A DNA stretch of 64,000 nucleotides from contig CALXWX010000004.1 of the NCBI GenBank assembly GCA_944392565.1, positions 1 through 64,000 on the forward strand. The letters run 5' to 3'. The DNA is from an uncultured Alphaproteobacteria bacterium (lineage in GTDB: Bacteria > Pseudomonadota > Alphaproteobacteria > Rs-D84). Numbering within the stretch: position 1 is the first letter of the stretch; every line of letters starts with the position of its first letter. Made by a program: the position numbers and the translations under genes. Shown here piece after piece: positions 6,791 to 14,173 of this stretch. The notes under the pieces are model-generated. The model searched no databases, was not told the DNA's origin, and worked only from the letters and a program-made list of their open reading frames with translations.

Positions 6791-7423
6791 TTAATCATCT
6801 GCTAATTTTTTCAATCGCAAAATTTCAATATACATATAAACATCTGCCGCCGCATACAATAACAATACCGCCGCCAAATAATAAACCATGACAACCGCAC
6901 CCGCCATTGGATACACCATCAAGAATATTGCCAGCGCAATCAGTATAACAGACATTATTAAATCAAACCAATAATGTCCAAATTTTGCCCGTATCATATT
7001 GACAGAAAATATCAATGCACGCAACGATTTGAACAAGAACAACACAATAAATATGTAAATCAAACTGATTATCGAACCAACCGGATATATACAGAACAAT
7101 ACCCCCAATACGATATTAACCAAACCAAATAAAACATCAACCCATCCGCCACCAACATCACGCGACACAACAAATCCAGCAATCGTACGATACAAACCGA
7201 ACAAAATTAATGCAATTCCAATAACCAGCGTCAGCGCGGTCAGAATCGCAACCGGCTTTACCACCATCAATATCGCCGCGATACCAAACAACAGTGCCTC
7301 GCATATCAATAACGGCGCACTTTTGTTATACAATCGTTTCACCGATGCAGCAATCGGATTTACACGCGCCTGACGCGCCTTTGAATTTTTTACATCAGAT
7401 TTTGCATTTTTTGCTTTTGGCAT
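6791..7423 (-). CDS. HdeD/DUF308-family membrane protein
   Basis: 210 residues. A basic N-terminal tail of about 35 residues (Lys/Arg/Ala-rich) is followed by six hydrophobic helices spaced as in the DUF308 repeat of HdeD-like inner-membrane proteins, in two groups of three with short polar turns (RTIAGF and MIRAKF between them). No catalytic residues are evident. HdeD in E. coli is linked to acid stress; that role is not shown here. Single gene with its own terminator 25 bp downstream. The 250 bp upstream of it hold no recognisable gene. Confidence 0.75.
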   Translation of the reverse strand: MPKAKNAKSDVKNSKARQARVNPIAASVKRLYNKSAPLLICEALLFGIAAILMVVKPVAILTALTLVIGIALILFGLYRTIAGFVVSRDVGGGWVDVLFGLVNIVLGVLFCIYPVGSIISLIYIFIVLFLFKSLRALIFSVNMIRAKFGHYWFDLIMSVILIALAIFLMVYPMAGAVVMVYYLAAVLLLYAAADVYMYIEILRLKKLADD

Positions 7424-7673
7424 TCCAATCTCCCTTCCTGAATTATAATTTATGCATACATTATGTAATAATTATATTACAAAAAAACTATCAATTCAAT
7501 AAAACAATTTATATATGCCAAGTTTCCTTACAGTATACAAAACATATAAATATTGGCAAAACGCCATCTGCCCCGCCACAGGAACATTTAATTAATAAAA
7601 AGCGTTCGCTAACAACACAAAGATACAAAATTGCATAATCAAAATTACACCGTCAAACTATTGCAAACTAAAA

Positions 7674-8363
7674 TCAATCACTATTCATAGCTGCAACAAT
7701 TTTTTCAAACCCATTATCTTTTAAATTACCGGGTGACACACATATATTTTGATTACTACTTAATTTTAATAAATTATCATATTTTTCTAACTCAGTTACA
7801 CTATCGAACCAATTAGACCGCCCCCTAAAAATCACGATTAATTTGCCTCTACGTATAGCTTCACGCACTAAATCAAAAGTAAATCTTTGTGATGGGAAAA
7901 TTTCTTTTGGTTTTTTAAATTCTTTGGACGCATACGGGAACCATTCTAATGCCATAAAACGCCCTTTAATTTCTCCACATCTATCTATCAACCAGCGCGT
8001 TCTTTTTTTCCACCATTCATAGCCAGGATCTGTAATTATATTTCCGTTTACATTTAGACTTGAAAAATTTTTATCCAAATAAACGAAATTATCATATCCA
8101 TATGGATCAGCCAGATTTTCTCTAATTGCTTTACGATATTCTTCTGTACGAAAATTATCTAAAATATCATATCCTGGATTTAAAGATAAAAATACGACTT
8201 TTGCCGCATCCAACCCACCATTATACGGGGTCGGCATTACAGAAGTCTGCAATTTATGTTCCGGTTTTGCGCTGGCATTATATTGTTCAACGAAATGTTC
8301 ATCTATTTTTAAAACGAACGGACTATTTTCAGGAAAATTGCGCCAAGGATTTTGCATCAACAT
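7674..8363 (-). CDS. Hypothetical protein with UDG-superfamily-like opening motif
   Basis: 229 residues, soluble, no signal peptide. The segment AKVVFLSLNPGYD (about residues 54-66) resembles the GLNPG motif A of the uracil-DNA-glycosylase superfamily, and NICVSPGNL near the C-terminus sits where the His-Pro-Ser motif would be, though the His is missing. A LIVIFRGRSNWF strand lies between. The fold assignment is a guess from these motifs. The start at 8363 (ATG-TTG-ATG) follows AAAGAG. The gene is noticeably AT-rich compared with the flanking core genes and stands alone between a membrane gene and tRNA-Pro, so transfer is possible. Confidence 0.65.
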   Translation of the reverse strand: MLMQNPWRNFPENSPFVLKIDEHFVEQYNASAKPEHKLQTSVMPTPYNGGLDAAKVVFLSLNPGYDILDNFRTEEYRKAIRENLADPYGYDNFVYLDKNFSSLNVNGNIITDPGYEWWKKRTRWLIDRCGEIKGRFMALEWFPYASKEFKKPKEIFPSQRFTFDLVREAIRRGKLIVIFRGRSNWFDSVTELEKYDNLLKLSSNQNICVSPGNLKDNGFEKIVAAMNSD

Positions 8364-8484
8364 TACTCTTTAGTTATTAAATTGTTTTTTAATAAAATAA
8401 GTATATTCAAAAAAAGCTATTATTAATATATAATTATTTAATTATTAGCAAACACTTAAATAGTCACACAAATACCAGGATATA

Positions 8485-8520
8485 CGAAAAAACAAAACCC
8501 GCCACGAAATGCGGCGGGTT
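8485..8520 (-). terminator. Terminator of tRNA-Pro
   Basis: 8-bp stem AACCCGCC/GGCGGGTT (8496-8503/8513-8520) with a 9-nt loop, followed on the minus strand by TTTTGTTTTTT. Confidence 0.8.
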
Positions 8521-8528
8521 AAAATTTC

Positions 8529-8605
8529 TGGTCGGGGCGAAAGGATTCGAACCTTCGACATCTTGCTCCCAAAGCAAGCACTCTACCAGACTGAGCTACA
8601 CCCCG
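8529..8605 (-). tRNA. tRNA-Pro(UGG)
   Basis: 77 nt with acceptor CGGGGTG/CGCCCCG (one T-G pair), anticodon loop in TTGCTTTGGGAGCAA (anticodon TGG), T-loop TTCGAAT, discriminator A and encoded CCA. It is transcribed divergently from the secreted-protein gene at 8702. Confidence 0.95.
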
Positions 8606-8665
8606 AAACGAATGCCATTATAACAGTATTTTTATAAATTGCAAATTTTTATATTGATTTTATGC

Positions 8666-8694
8666 TTGTCTGTTTCAAACAAAATTTTTACAAT
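8666..8694 (+). promoter_or_regulatory. Promoter implying a leaderless mRNA
   Basis: TTGTCT (8666-8671), 17-bp spacer, TACAAT (8689-8694). The expected start is at about 8701-8702, on the ATG of the next gene, and no ribosome site precedes that ATG. A leaderless transcript is therefore likely. Confidence 0.5.
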
Positions 8695-8701
8695 AATACT
8701 G

Positions 8702-9757
8702 ATGTTAAAAACAATTATACATATCATTACAGTTTCTATATTGGTTTTTGCACCAAATATTTCAGACGCGACAACACGCGCGTCTGATTATGTCAGTGCA
8801 AACACATATAACAACCTGTACCCATATATGAATAATACAATGCGGACCCAATTAAATCCTGGGACCAATCCAACCCAATCTGGCGCCCAGATAAATGTTC
8901 TGGCACGAACAAATACTGCAAACGCCACAACCAGAAATGTTGTTGCACGCACCCCATCAAATGGCGGAACCGCATCCGCGGCACGCAGTGCAACCAACAG
9001 CGCATCATCATACGCACGCGCGGCAACAAATAACGCGTCTGCGCGGCGGGTTACTGCCCGTGCGGCAACAACGGGCGGCACAGCGCGCGCCGCCACCACA
9101 ACATCACGCAACGCAAATTCATCTGCGCGCCGTGTTGTGGCACGCGCCGGCACAACAACATCGCAAATGCAATCTGCAACATCACGAACCAGCCGTGGCG
9201 ATGCATCAAACACAACAAACCGCACATCATCCAGTACGGCAACATTTACATCTGATACTGCCCCATTATCATCGGCGCGTTGCCTGGCGGATTATACAGA
9301 ATGCATGAATGATTATTGCGAACGTGAAAACACTGAATATAACCGTTGTTATTGCAGTGCAAAATTAGCACAAATAGATGCCCAATACCAACCAAAGATA
9401 GACCAATTAATCAAAGAAATATTAACCGTACAAAATGAAAATCATTGGACAGACGCTGAAATGAATGAATATTGGATGGAAATGGTTGGTCAATATACTG
9501 GTGAAAATTCATGGAAAAATCTGGAAGATGCCCTGGATTTTGACTGGGCGGGGCTGACCAACAGCAATGTCCGCGGGCAACAGGCATTTGCCATGGGACA
9601 TGCATACTGTGTACAACATTTGCGTGGCTGTGCATACATGCAAACAAACCTGCGCGATGCATATCGATCTGAAATCGCGCGCGATTGCGCAACATATGAA
9701 TCATCTTTACAAAAATTACAAAACGCAGCCGAAAGTTTAGTGGAGTCATATAAATGA
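8702..9757 (+). CDS. Secreted Cys-module protein with A/T/R/S-rich region (paralogue of 59733)
   Basis: 351 residues. A signal peptide (residues 1 to about 22, ending near NISDA) is followed by about 150 residues of Ala/Arg/Thr/Ser low complexity with recurring ARAAT-like words. Then comes a Cys module CLADYTECMNDYCERE with a downstream RCYCSAKL, and a helical C-terminal domain with further cysteines. The same module in the same order (YTTCRDVFYDCMDEFCANK, then RCACSARV) is in the 1040-residue protein at 59733-62855, so the two are paralogues. The family is not one I recognise. The low-complexity part suggests an extended, surface- or periplasm-exposed linker. No Shine-Dalgarno site precedes the ATG. 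The gene overlaps the arginase-family gene by 4 bp (ATGA). Confidence 0.8.
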   Translation: MLKTIIHIITVSILVFAPNISDATTRASDYVSANTYNNLYPYMNNTMRTQLNPGTNPTQSGAQINVLARTNTANATTRNVVARTPSNGGTASAARSATNSASSYARAATNNASARRVTARAATTGGTARAATTTSRNANSSARRVVARAGTTTSQMQSATSRTSRGDASNTTNRTSSSTATFTSDTAPLSSARCLADYTECMNDYCERENTEYNRCYCSAKLAQIDAQYQPKIDQLIKEILTVQNENHWTDAEMNEYWMEMVGQYTGENSWKNLEDALDFDWAGLTNSNVRGQQAFAMGHAYCVQHLRGCAYMQTNLRDAYRSEIARDCATYESSLQKLQNAAESLVESYK

Positions 9758-10599
9758 AAAAAAGCATAATGGGCATTGAATACGGTCGCGGCGCGACCGC
9801 AAATATTGTTATTGATGGCGGTCCGGCATTGGCACCCGCGGCGGTCAAAGAAATGTATCCCGACGCTGATTGGACAACAGTTGTTGCCGATCCATACGAT
9901 GCCGAATTATGCGCAAATGACAGGTTCGGTGAAAACTATCAAATCCAGAAAAAGATTGTTGCAACAACCCCATTCGAACCACACATAATGATTGGCGGCG
10001 ATCATTCCGTAAATTTTGGACATTTTTCTGCACTGGCGAATCGGATGCCGGATAAAGATTTGTGCCTGATATATATTGATGCACATCTGGATATTCATAC
10101 GCCGGAATCTTCACGCGCCGAAGCATCCGGCGCCCCACACGGCACGAATGTTCGTGCATTACTGGGCGACGGCGATTCGCGTTGGTTATCATTACAAATG
10201 CGCCGTCCTGCATTGCGTCCTGAAAATATATTTTATCTGGGAACGCGTTCATATGAACCATCTGAAATAAATTTTGTTAACGCAAAAAATATATTCATGC
10301 GCAGTGCAAATGATTTACAAACACCAGATGATTGGTCGCGTGCAGTTGACGAAATACGCCGCCGAATTGGATTGCGTCAATATGTTGTATCATTTGATTT
10401 CGATGCAATCGATCCAAAATTATTCCGCGATGTCTTGGTTCCCGAACCAAACGGTATCAGTATGGAAGCCGCCGAATATTTTGTTCGCGCATTTGCCCCC
10501 GACGCACACAGTTTTGAATTTGTTGAATACGCACCAACCGGCGATAAATCCAGCGCCAATATTGTAAAACAATTAATCGATATTACGCTTGACGAATAA
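9754..10599 (+). CDS. Arginase/agmatinase-family ureohydrolase
   Basis: 281 residues. The manganese-binding motifs of the ureohydrolase superfamily are present: GGDHS (about residue 87), DAHLDIHTP (about 110) and SFDFDAIDP (about 210), plus EYAP near the C-terminus where the family glutamate lies. The DAHxD-xxTP-HG pattern is closest to arginases, but the substrate (arginine, agmatine, formiminoglutamate or a guanidino compound) cannot be settled by eye. Translation is coupled to the upstream secreted-protein gene through an ATGA overlap; a GTGGAGT site lies within that gene's end. Cytoplasmic; no signal. The pairing with a secreted protein of unknown function is odd. Confidence 0.88.
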   Translation: MKKSIMGIEYGRGATANIVIDGGPALAPAAVKEMYPDADWTTVVADPYDAELCANDRFGENYQIQKKIVATTPFEPHIMIGGDHSVNFGHFSALANRMPDKDLCLIYIDAHLDIHTPESSRAEASGAPHGTNVRALLGDGDSRWLSLQMRRPALRPENIFYLGTRSYEPSEINFVNAKNIFMRSANDLQTPDDWSRAVDEIRRRIGLRQYVVSFDFDAIDPKLFRDVLVPEPNGISMEAAEYFVRAFAPDAHSFEFVEYAPTGDKSSANIVKQLIDITLDE

Positions 10600-10606
10600 T
10601 ATTTTA

Positions 10607-10798
10607 TCATTTCACAGTGATATCACACATACGATTGTGCCGATAAATATTTCGTGCCAAATCATCACTGATAATATTCCAATCACTTGCACGCCCATAT
10701 ATTGGCACGCATGGGATACAGATATTATTCTGTAATTGTGTATCTTTCGCGCAAGATGCTACGAATATCGCGCACCCCAGTACCAGCCATTTCCACAT
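10607..10798 (-). CDS. Small lipoprotein, Rz1/o-spanin-like
   Basis: 63 residues. A short hydrophobic signal ends in a lipobox (FVASC), so the mature protein begins at Cys16 and is probably outer-membrane anchored. The C-terminus has ARNIYRHNRMC, which resembles the HN-containing tail of small lipoproteins next to lysis genes in alphaproteobacterial prophages. The gene overlaps the next one (10725-10952) by 74 bp in a different frame, the nested layout typical of Rz/Rz1 spanins. No holin or endolysin is adjacent. Confidence 0.55.
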   Translation of the reverse strand: MWKWLVLGCAIFVASCAKDTQLQNNICIPCVPIYGRASDWNIISDDLARNIYRHNRMCDITVK

Positions 10799-10952
10799 CT
10801 ATATCCCCCATTGCTTTTATAACCTGTTTTTGTGATTCCATATGCATTTCTGCGACATGCATATTACATTGTGTTTTCCCGACATGTCGACCAACCCAAT
10901 ACGCACCCAAAACAACACAAACAAATCCAATAAAAACATATAATTTCGCCAT
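10725..10952 (-). CDS. Small membrane-anchored protein, Rz/i-spanin-like
   Basis: 75 residues. An N-terminal transmembrane helix (YVFIGFVCVVLGAYWVG) is followed by a short helical, Met/Gln/Glu-rich segment and an acidic turn ending VRDIRSILRERYTI. Type II membrane topology plus an overlapping lipoprotein gene is what a two-component spanin looks like, though the periplasmic helix is short. A GGTGAAATT site lies before the ATG. It lies just downstream of the rho terminator on the same strand. Likely a phage-derived remnant or a domesticated envelope pair. Confidence 0.5.
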   Translation of the reverse strand: MAKLYVFIGFVCVVLGAYWVGRHVGKTQCNMHVAEMHMESQKQVIKAMGDIDVEMAGTGVRDIRSILRERYTITE

Positions 10953-10962
10953 AATTTCACCA

Positions 10963-10999
10963 TAAAAAATATCCTGTAATGTTTTAAATCACAGGATAT
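10963..10999 (-). terminator. Terminator of rho
   Basis: 9-bp stem ATATCCTGT/ACAGGATAT (10969-10977/10991-10999) with a 13-nt loop; on the minus strand it is followed by six T. Confidence 0.8.
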
Positions 11000-11024
11000 A
11001 ATCTTGCATCACATAATAATAATT

Positions 11025-12293
11025 TTATTGATTCATTGATGAAAAGAAATCCGCATTTGTCTTTGTCAAACGCAATTTATCCAACAAGAATTCCATTGCT
11101 TCCAATGTTCCCATTGGGTTAATTATGCGCCGCAAAACATACATTTTTGCCAGTGTATCTTTGCCGACCAACAAATCTTCCTTGCGCGTGCCAGATTTTG
11201 TTATATCAATTGCCGGATACACGCGTTTATCAGACAATTTTCTGTCCAAAATAATTTCGCTGTTTCCGGTACCTTTGAATTCTTCGAAAATAACCTCGTC
11301 CATCTTGGATCCGGTATCAACCAATGCGGTTGCAATAATTGTCAAAGACCCCCCACCTTCGATATTACGGGCGGCGCCAAAGAATCTTTTTGGACGCTGT
11401 AATGCATACGCATCAACACCACCGGTTAAAACCTTGCCACTGGATGGAACAACGGTATTATATGCGCGCCCCAGACGCGTAATAGAATCCAACAATATTA
11501 CAACATCTTGCCCTGCTTCGACCAATCGTTTTGCTTTTTCGATGACCATTTCTGCAACCTGGATATGCCGCGCCGCCGGTTCATCAAATGTTGATGAAAT
11601 CACTTCACCCTTGACACTGCGTTGCATATCAGTCACTTCTTCGGGACGTTCATCGATTAATAACACGATTAACTTTACATCCGGATAATTTGTCGCAATC
11701 GAATGCGCAATATTTTGCAGCATAACCGTTTTTCCCGTACGCGGTGGCGCAACAATCAGACTGCGTTGTCCCTTGCCGGTCGGTGCGATTAAATCGATAA
11801 CGCGTGCCGATAAACTGCGTCCCTTGTCTTTATCGCCAACAACTTCCATTTTCAGCATTTCATCTGGATACAACGGCGTCATATCATCAAACGAGACACG
11901 ATGCCGCAAATTATCTGGATTACCACCATTTACGCGTTCAATTGTTTCCAACGCGAAATACCGTTCTGATTCGTTTTGCGGTGCCTGGATTTGCCCTTCG
12001 ACATAATCGCCGGTTTTCAGTCCATATTTTTTAATTAACGCCGGCGACACATATAAATCATCTGGTCCCGCCAAATAATTGCTTTCTGGCGCGCGCAAGA
12101 ACCCGAACCCATCTTGCATCCGTTCCAACACACCATCACCAATTAACACAACCTTTTTATCCGCGGCAAACACACGCATCACAGCGAATCGTAATTGTTG
12201 TACATTTAATTGCGCTGGATTTTCAATCCCCATATCTTCCGCCATTTTCAGCAATTGCTGGGGCGATTTAGCCTTTAATTCATTTACATGCAT
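11025..12293 (-). CDS. rho: Transcription termination factor Rho
   Basis: 422 residues, the usual length. It has an N-terminal helical domain, a cold-shock-like RNA-binding domain (DGFGFLR and YVSP segments), then the RecA-type motor with Walker A APPRTGKT, Walker [11 protein letters not shown] and the Q/R loops. The hexameric ATPase unwinds RNA from the elongation complex at Rho-dependent sites. Single gene with its own terminator. The start at 12293 encodes [15 protein letters not shown], the family's normal opening. Confidence 0.98.
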   Translation of the reverse strand: MHVNELKAKSPQQLLKMAEDMGIENPAQLNVQQLRFAVMRVFAADKKVVLIGDGVLERMQDGFGFLRAPESNYLAGPDDLYVSPALIKKYGLKTGDYVEGQIQAPQNESERYFALETIERVNGGNPDNLRHRVSFDDMTPLYPDEMLKMEVVGDKDKGRSLSARVIDLIAPTGKGQRSLIVAPPRTGKTVMLQNIAHSIATNYPDVKLIVLLIDERPEEVTDMQRSVKGEVISSTFDEPAARHIQVAEMVIEKAKRLVEAGQDVVILLDSITRLGRAYNTVVPSSGKVLTGGVDAYALQRPKRFFGAARNIEGGGSLTIIATALVDTGSKMDEVIFEEFKGTGNSEIILDRKLSDKRVYPAIDITKSGTRKEDLLVGKDTLAKMYVLRRIINPMGTLEAMEFLLDKLRLTKTNADFFSSMNQ

Positions 12294-12396
12294 AAATAAT
12301 CCTTTTGTGGGAATGGGCTATGCGGTGATACCGCACCCTTTTATTAATAGATGCATTTATTATACTATTTTTTTGTCAACATGTCAAGTTTTACAT

Positions 12397-12424
12397 TAAA
12401 AATCCCGCAAATGCGGGATTTTTT
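12397..12424. terminator. Bidirectional terminator
   Basis: AATCCCGC/GCGGGATT stem (12401-12408/12413-12420) with a 4-nt loop, flanked by A and T runs on the two sides. It ends the Cys-rich gene at 12439. Confidence 0.8.
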
Positions 12425-12438
12425 ATTTGGAAATATTT

Positions 12439-13143
12439 TTAATACTTTCCATAATAATCACAGTATTTACCAGGCCCCGAAAAACCGCCGCCACCGGTTG
12501 CCCCCTCTATTTCATATGTGCCGGTATTGTCGGTTACAACACTGGTATTGGTCAGATAACATTGACCAATATCGGTTGCGCCCGTTTGGTCCATCATTAC
12601 ACCGGTACTGCCGACCCTACTGCTGCTGGCAACGGTCCAATTCTTTTCGTCGTTTGGACCTGTTTTTGGATCTGGACATGGCGAACATCCGTTGCCTACA
12701 TCATTTTTGTACCAACCGGAATTGCAATTAAAAAAGATTCCATTTGTACATGTTGCATTTGCCGGGCATTTTGTACACCCAGATGTTTCACTGGTGGCGG
12801 TGCCATAATATCCCTTGCCGCATTTATAATTATCCTCTGGCACAGCATGACAAGAACCCAATCGCCCCATACCATCAACCCATGCACCACATGTTTCCTC
12901 ATATGTCCATGTTTGATATACATACACCCCATATTCATTCGGATCACCGGTTGTACCATAGGCTGGCATAGTATTTTTAAGTGCTTGACACATTTGCTCG
13001 CACGAGTCATATGATTGACCATCTGGCGCGGACCCAACCTTCATCAAATCTTGATCACACTTTGAACATGCAAATACACTGACCGCATGTGCATATGAAA
13101 TTGTTAGTCCGAACAATACCAAACCCGCAAAAATCTTTCTCAT
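12439..13143 (-). CDS. Secreted Cys-rich protein
   Basis: 234 residues. The signal peptide MRKIFAGLVLFGLTISYAHA is cleaved near residue 20. The mature chain has many cysteines in short CxxC and CxC spacings (FACSKCD, SGCTKCPANATC) resembling EGF/TNFR-like repeats, and a Gly-rich C-terminus. Disulphide-bonded periplasmic or surface protein; function unknown. The start at 13143 is chosen because AAGGAAGGGG precedes it and a signal peptide follows; an upstream ATG at 13191 would run through a hairpin. Other secreted Cys-rich genes in the window (33532, 59733) share CGxGY-type words, suggesting a lineage-specific family. Confidence 0.75.
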   Translation of the reverse strand: MRKIFAGLVLFGLTISYAHAVSVFACSKCDQDLMKVGSAPDGQSYDSCEQMCQALKNTMPAYGTTGDPNEYGVYVYQTWTYEETCGAWVDGMGRLGSCHAVPEDNYKCGKGYYGTATSETSGCTKCPANATCTNGIFFNCNSGWYKNDVGNGCSPCPDPKTGPNDEKNWTVASSSRVGSTGVMMDQTGATDIGQCYLTNTSVVTDNTGTYEIEGATGGGGFSGPGKYCDYYGKY

Positions 13144-13156
13144 ATTATCCCCTTCC

Positions 13157-13192
13157 TTTGCCGAAAATAAACGGTGGTTTATTTTCGGCAAA
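13157..13192 (-). promoter_or_regulatory. 15-bp perfect hairpin in the leader of the Cys-rich gene
   Basis: Arms 13157-13171 and 13178-13192 are exact complements with a CGGTGG loop (plus strand). The hairpin ends directly at the ribosome site of 12439-13143 and could mask it. A partial copy of the same words (an AATAAACCACCG run at about 13250-13261, then TTCGGCA) lies 75 bp away in the opposite orientation. Confidence 0.5.
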
Positions 13193-13357
13193 TTTTAGGA
13201 TTGACGCAGCCCGGTTTTTTGGGATAAAATATATTCAGGTTAGTAATAAAATAAACCACCGTTTTTTTCGGCATATTTTGTTTTTTTCTTGATTTTTATG
13301 GGTATTCCTGCTCCAATAAAAAATACATTAAATACAAACCATAAAAAGGATAAGATT

Positions 13358-13819
13358 ATGGCAGGCAGCATAAACAAAGTAATACTGGTTGGTAATGTGG
13401 GTCAAGATCCCCAGGTTCGTACAATGCAAAGTGGTCAAAAAGTGGTCAGTTTTTCCCTGGCAACATCAGATCGCTGGCGTGATCGTCAAACCGGCGAACA
13501 GAAAGAACAAACCGAATGGCACCGCATTGTTATTTTTAACCCTAACTTGGTCGAGGTTGCCGAACGCATGCTGCAAAAAGGGACAAAATTATATATCGAA
13601 GGATCATTGCGTACCCGCAAATGGCAAAATCAACAGGGCACCGATGTTTATACAACCGAAGTCGTTTTGAATCAATTTGCGGGTCAAATGGTTATATTGG
13701 CGGGTGCAAAAAGCCTGGATGGCGCCGCCCCGGGCGGTGATTATGGTCAACCGGCACAACCCGCACAACCACGCGAAGAAATATCGGTCGCCGATATTGG
13801 TGACGACATCCCATTTTAA
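13358..13819 (+). CDS. ssb: Single-stranded DNA-binding protein
   Basis: 153 residues. The OB fold begins MAGSINKVILVGNVGQDP and contains WHRIVIF and the GTKLYIEG strand. A short Gly/Pro/Gln linker leads to the acidic tip DIGDDIPF that docks replication and repair partners. The start at 13358 follows AAAAGGA; an in-frame upstream ATG at 13289 would add a non-family tail. Homotetrameric protector of ssDNA in replication and repair. Stand-alone gene; repeat-rich DNA follows. Confidence 0.97.
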   Translation: MAGSINKVILVGNVGQDPQVRTMQSGQKVVSFSLATSDRWRDRQTGEQKEQTEWHRIVIFNPNLVEVAERMLQKGTKLYIEGSLRTRKWQNQQGTDVYTTEVVLNQFAGQMVILAGAKSLDGAAPGGDYGQPAQPAQPREEISVADIGDDIPF

Positions 13820-13874
13820 TGGGATGCCTTCATCCGGCGATAAAAAATTATTTCACGATTTAACAAAATATTTA

Positions 13875-14115
13875 CCCCCTGTCATCCCGTGGCATAGGGG
13901 CTCGCACTCTCTTGTCATCCTGGGACGCGGGGTCTCCACACCACCGTGTCATCCTGGGGCGCAGGGTCCCCACAAAAACGAATGTTTTTGTGGGGTACAT
14001 TTTGACCCCAGGATCCAGGTAATATGTATTTTATCATCTTTGTCATTGCGAGCCATCGCAGATGGCGTGGCAATCCAGTAAATTATGTACGCACGCGAAT
14101 GCGTGCGACTTTATT
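13875..14115. repeat. Repeat-dense intergenic region
   Basis: Three imperfect copies of a TGTCATCCYG...GGGGTC word begin at about 13877, 13914 and 13947. The third is part of a large palindrome: outer arms ATCCTGGGG/CCCCAGGAT (13951-13959/14006-14014) and inner 12-bp arms at 13968-13979/13984-13995 around a GAAT loop. From 14041 a GTCATTGCGAG...CAATCCAG element follows, with near-identical copies at 27825 and 28052. No gene in 13820-14171. Confidence 0.8.
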
Positions 14116-14145
14116 TGCACTCTGAACTTTGAACTCTGCACTCTG

Positions 14146-14173
14146 TAAAAAACGGGGCGATGCCCCGTTTTTT
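14146..14173 (-). terminator. Terminator of the autotransporter gene
   Basis: ACGGGGC/GCCCCGT stem with a 3-nt loop and T runs on the minus-strand 3' side (A run at 14147-14152 on plus). It overlaps the stop codon. Confidence 0.8.

Noticed and set aside
8788-9308. Several open frames on both strands across the low-complexity part of the 8702 gene
   Set aside because: They are frame shadows of an A/T/R/S-rich coding region, with biased repetitive composition and no ribosome sites.
13875-14115. CRISPR array
   Set aside because: The repeated words are irregular in spacing and lie beside palindromes; there are no constant-length spacers and no cas genes nearby.
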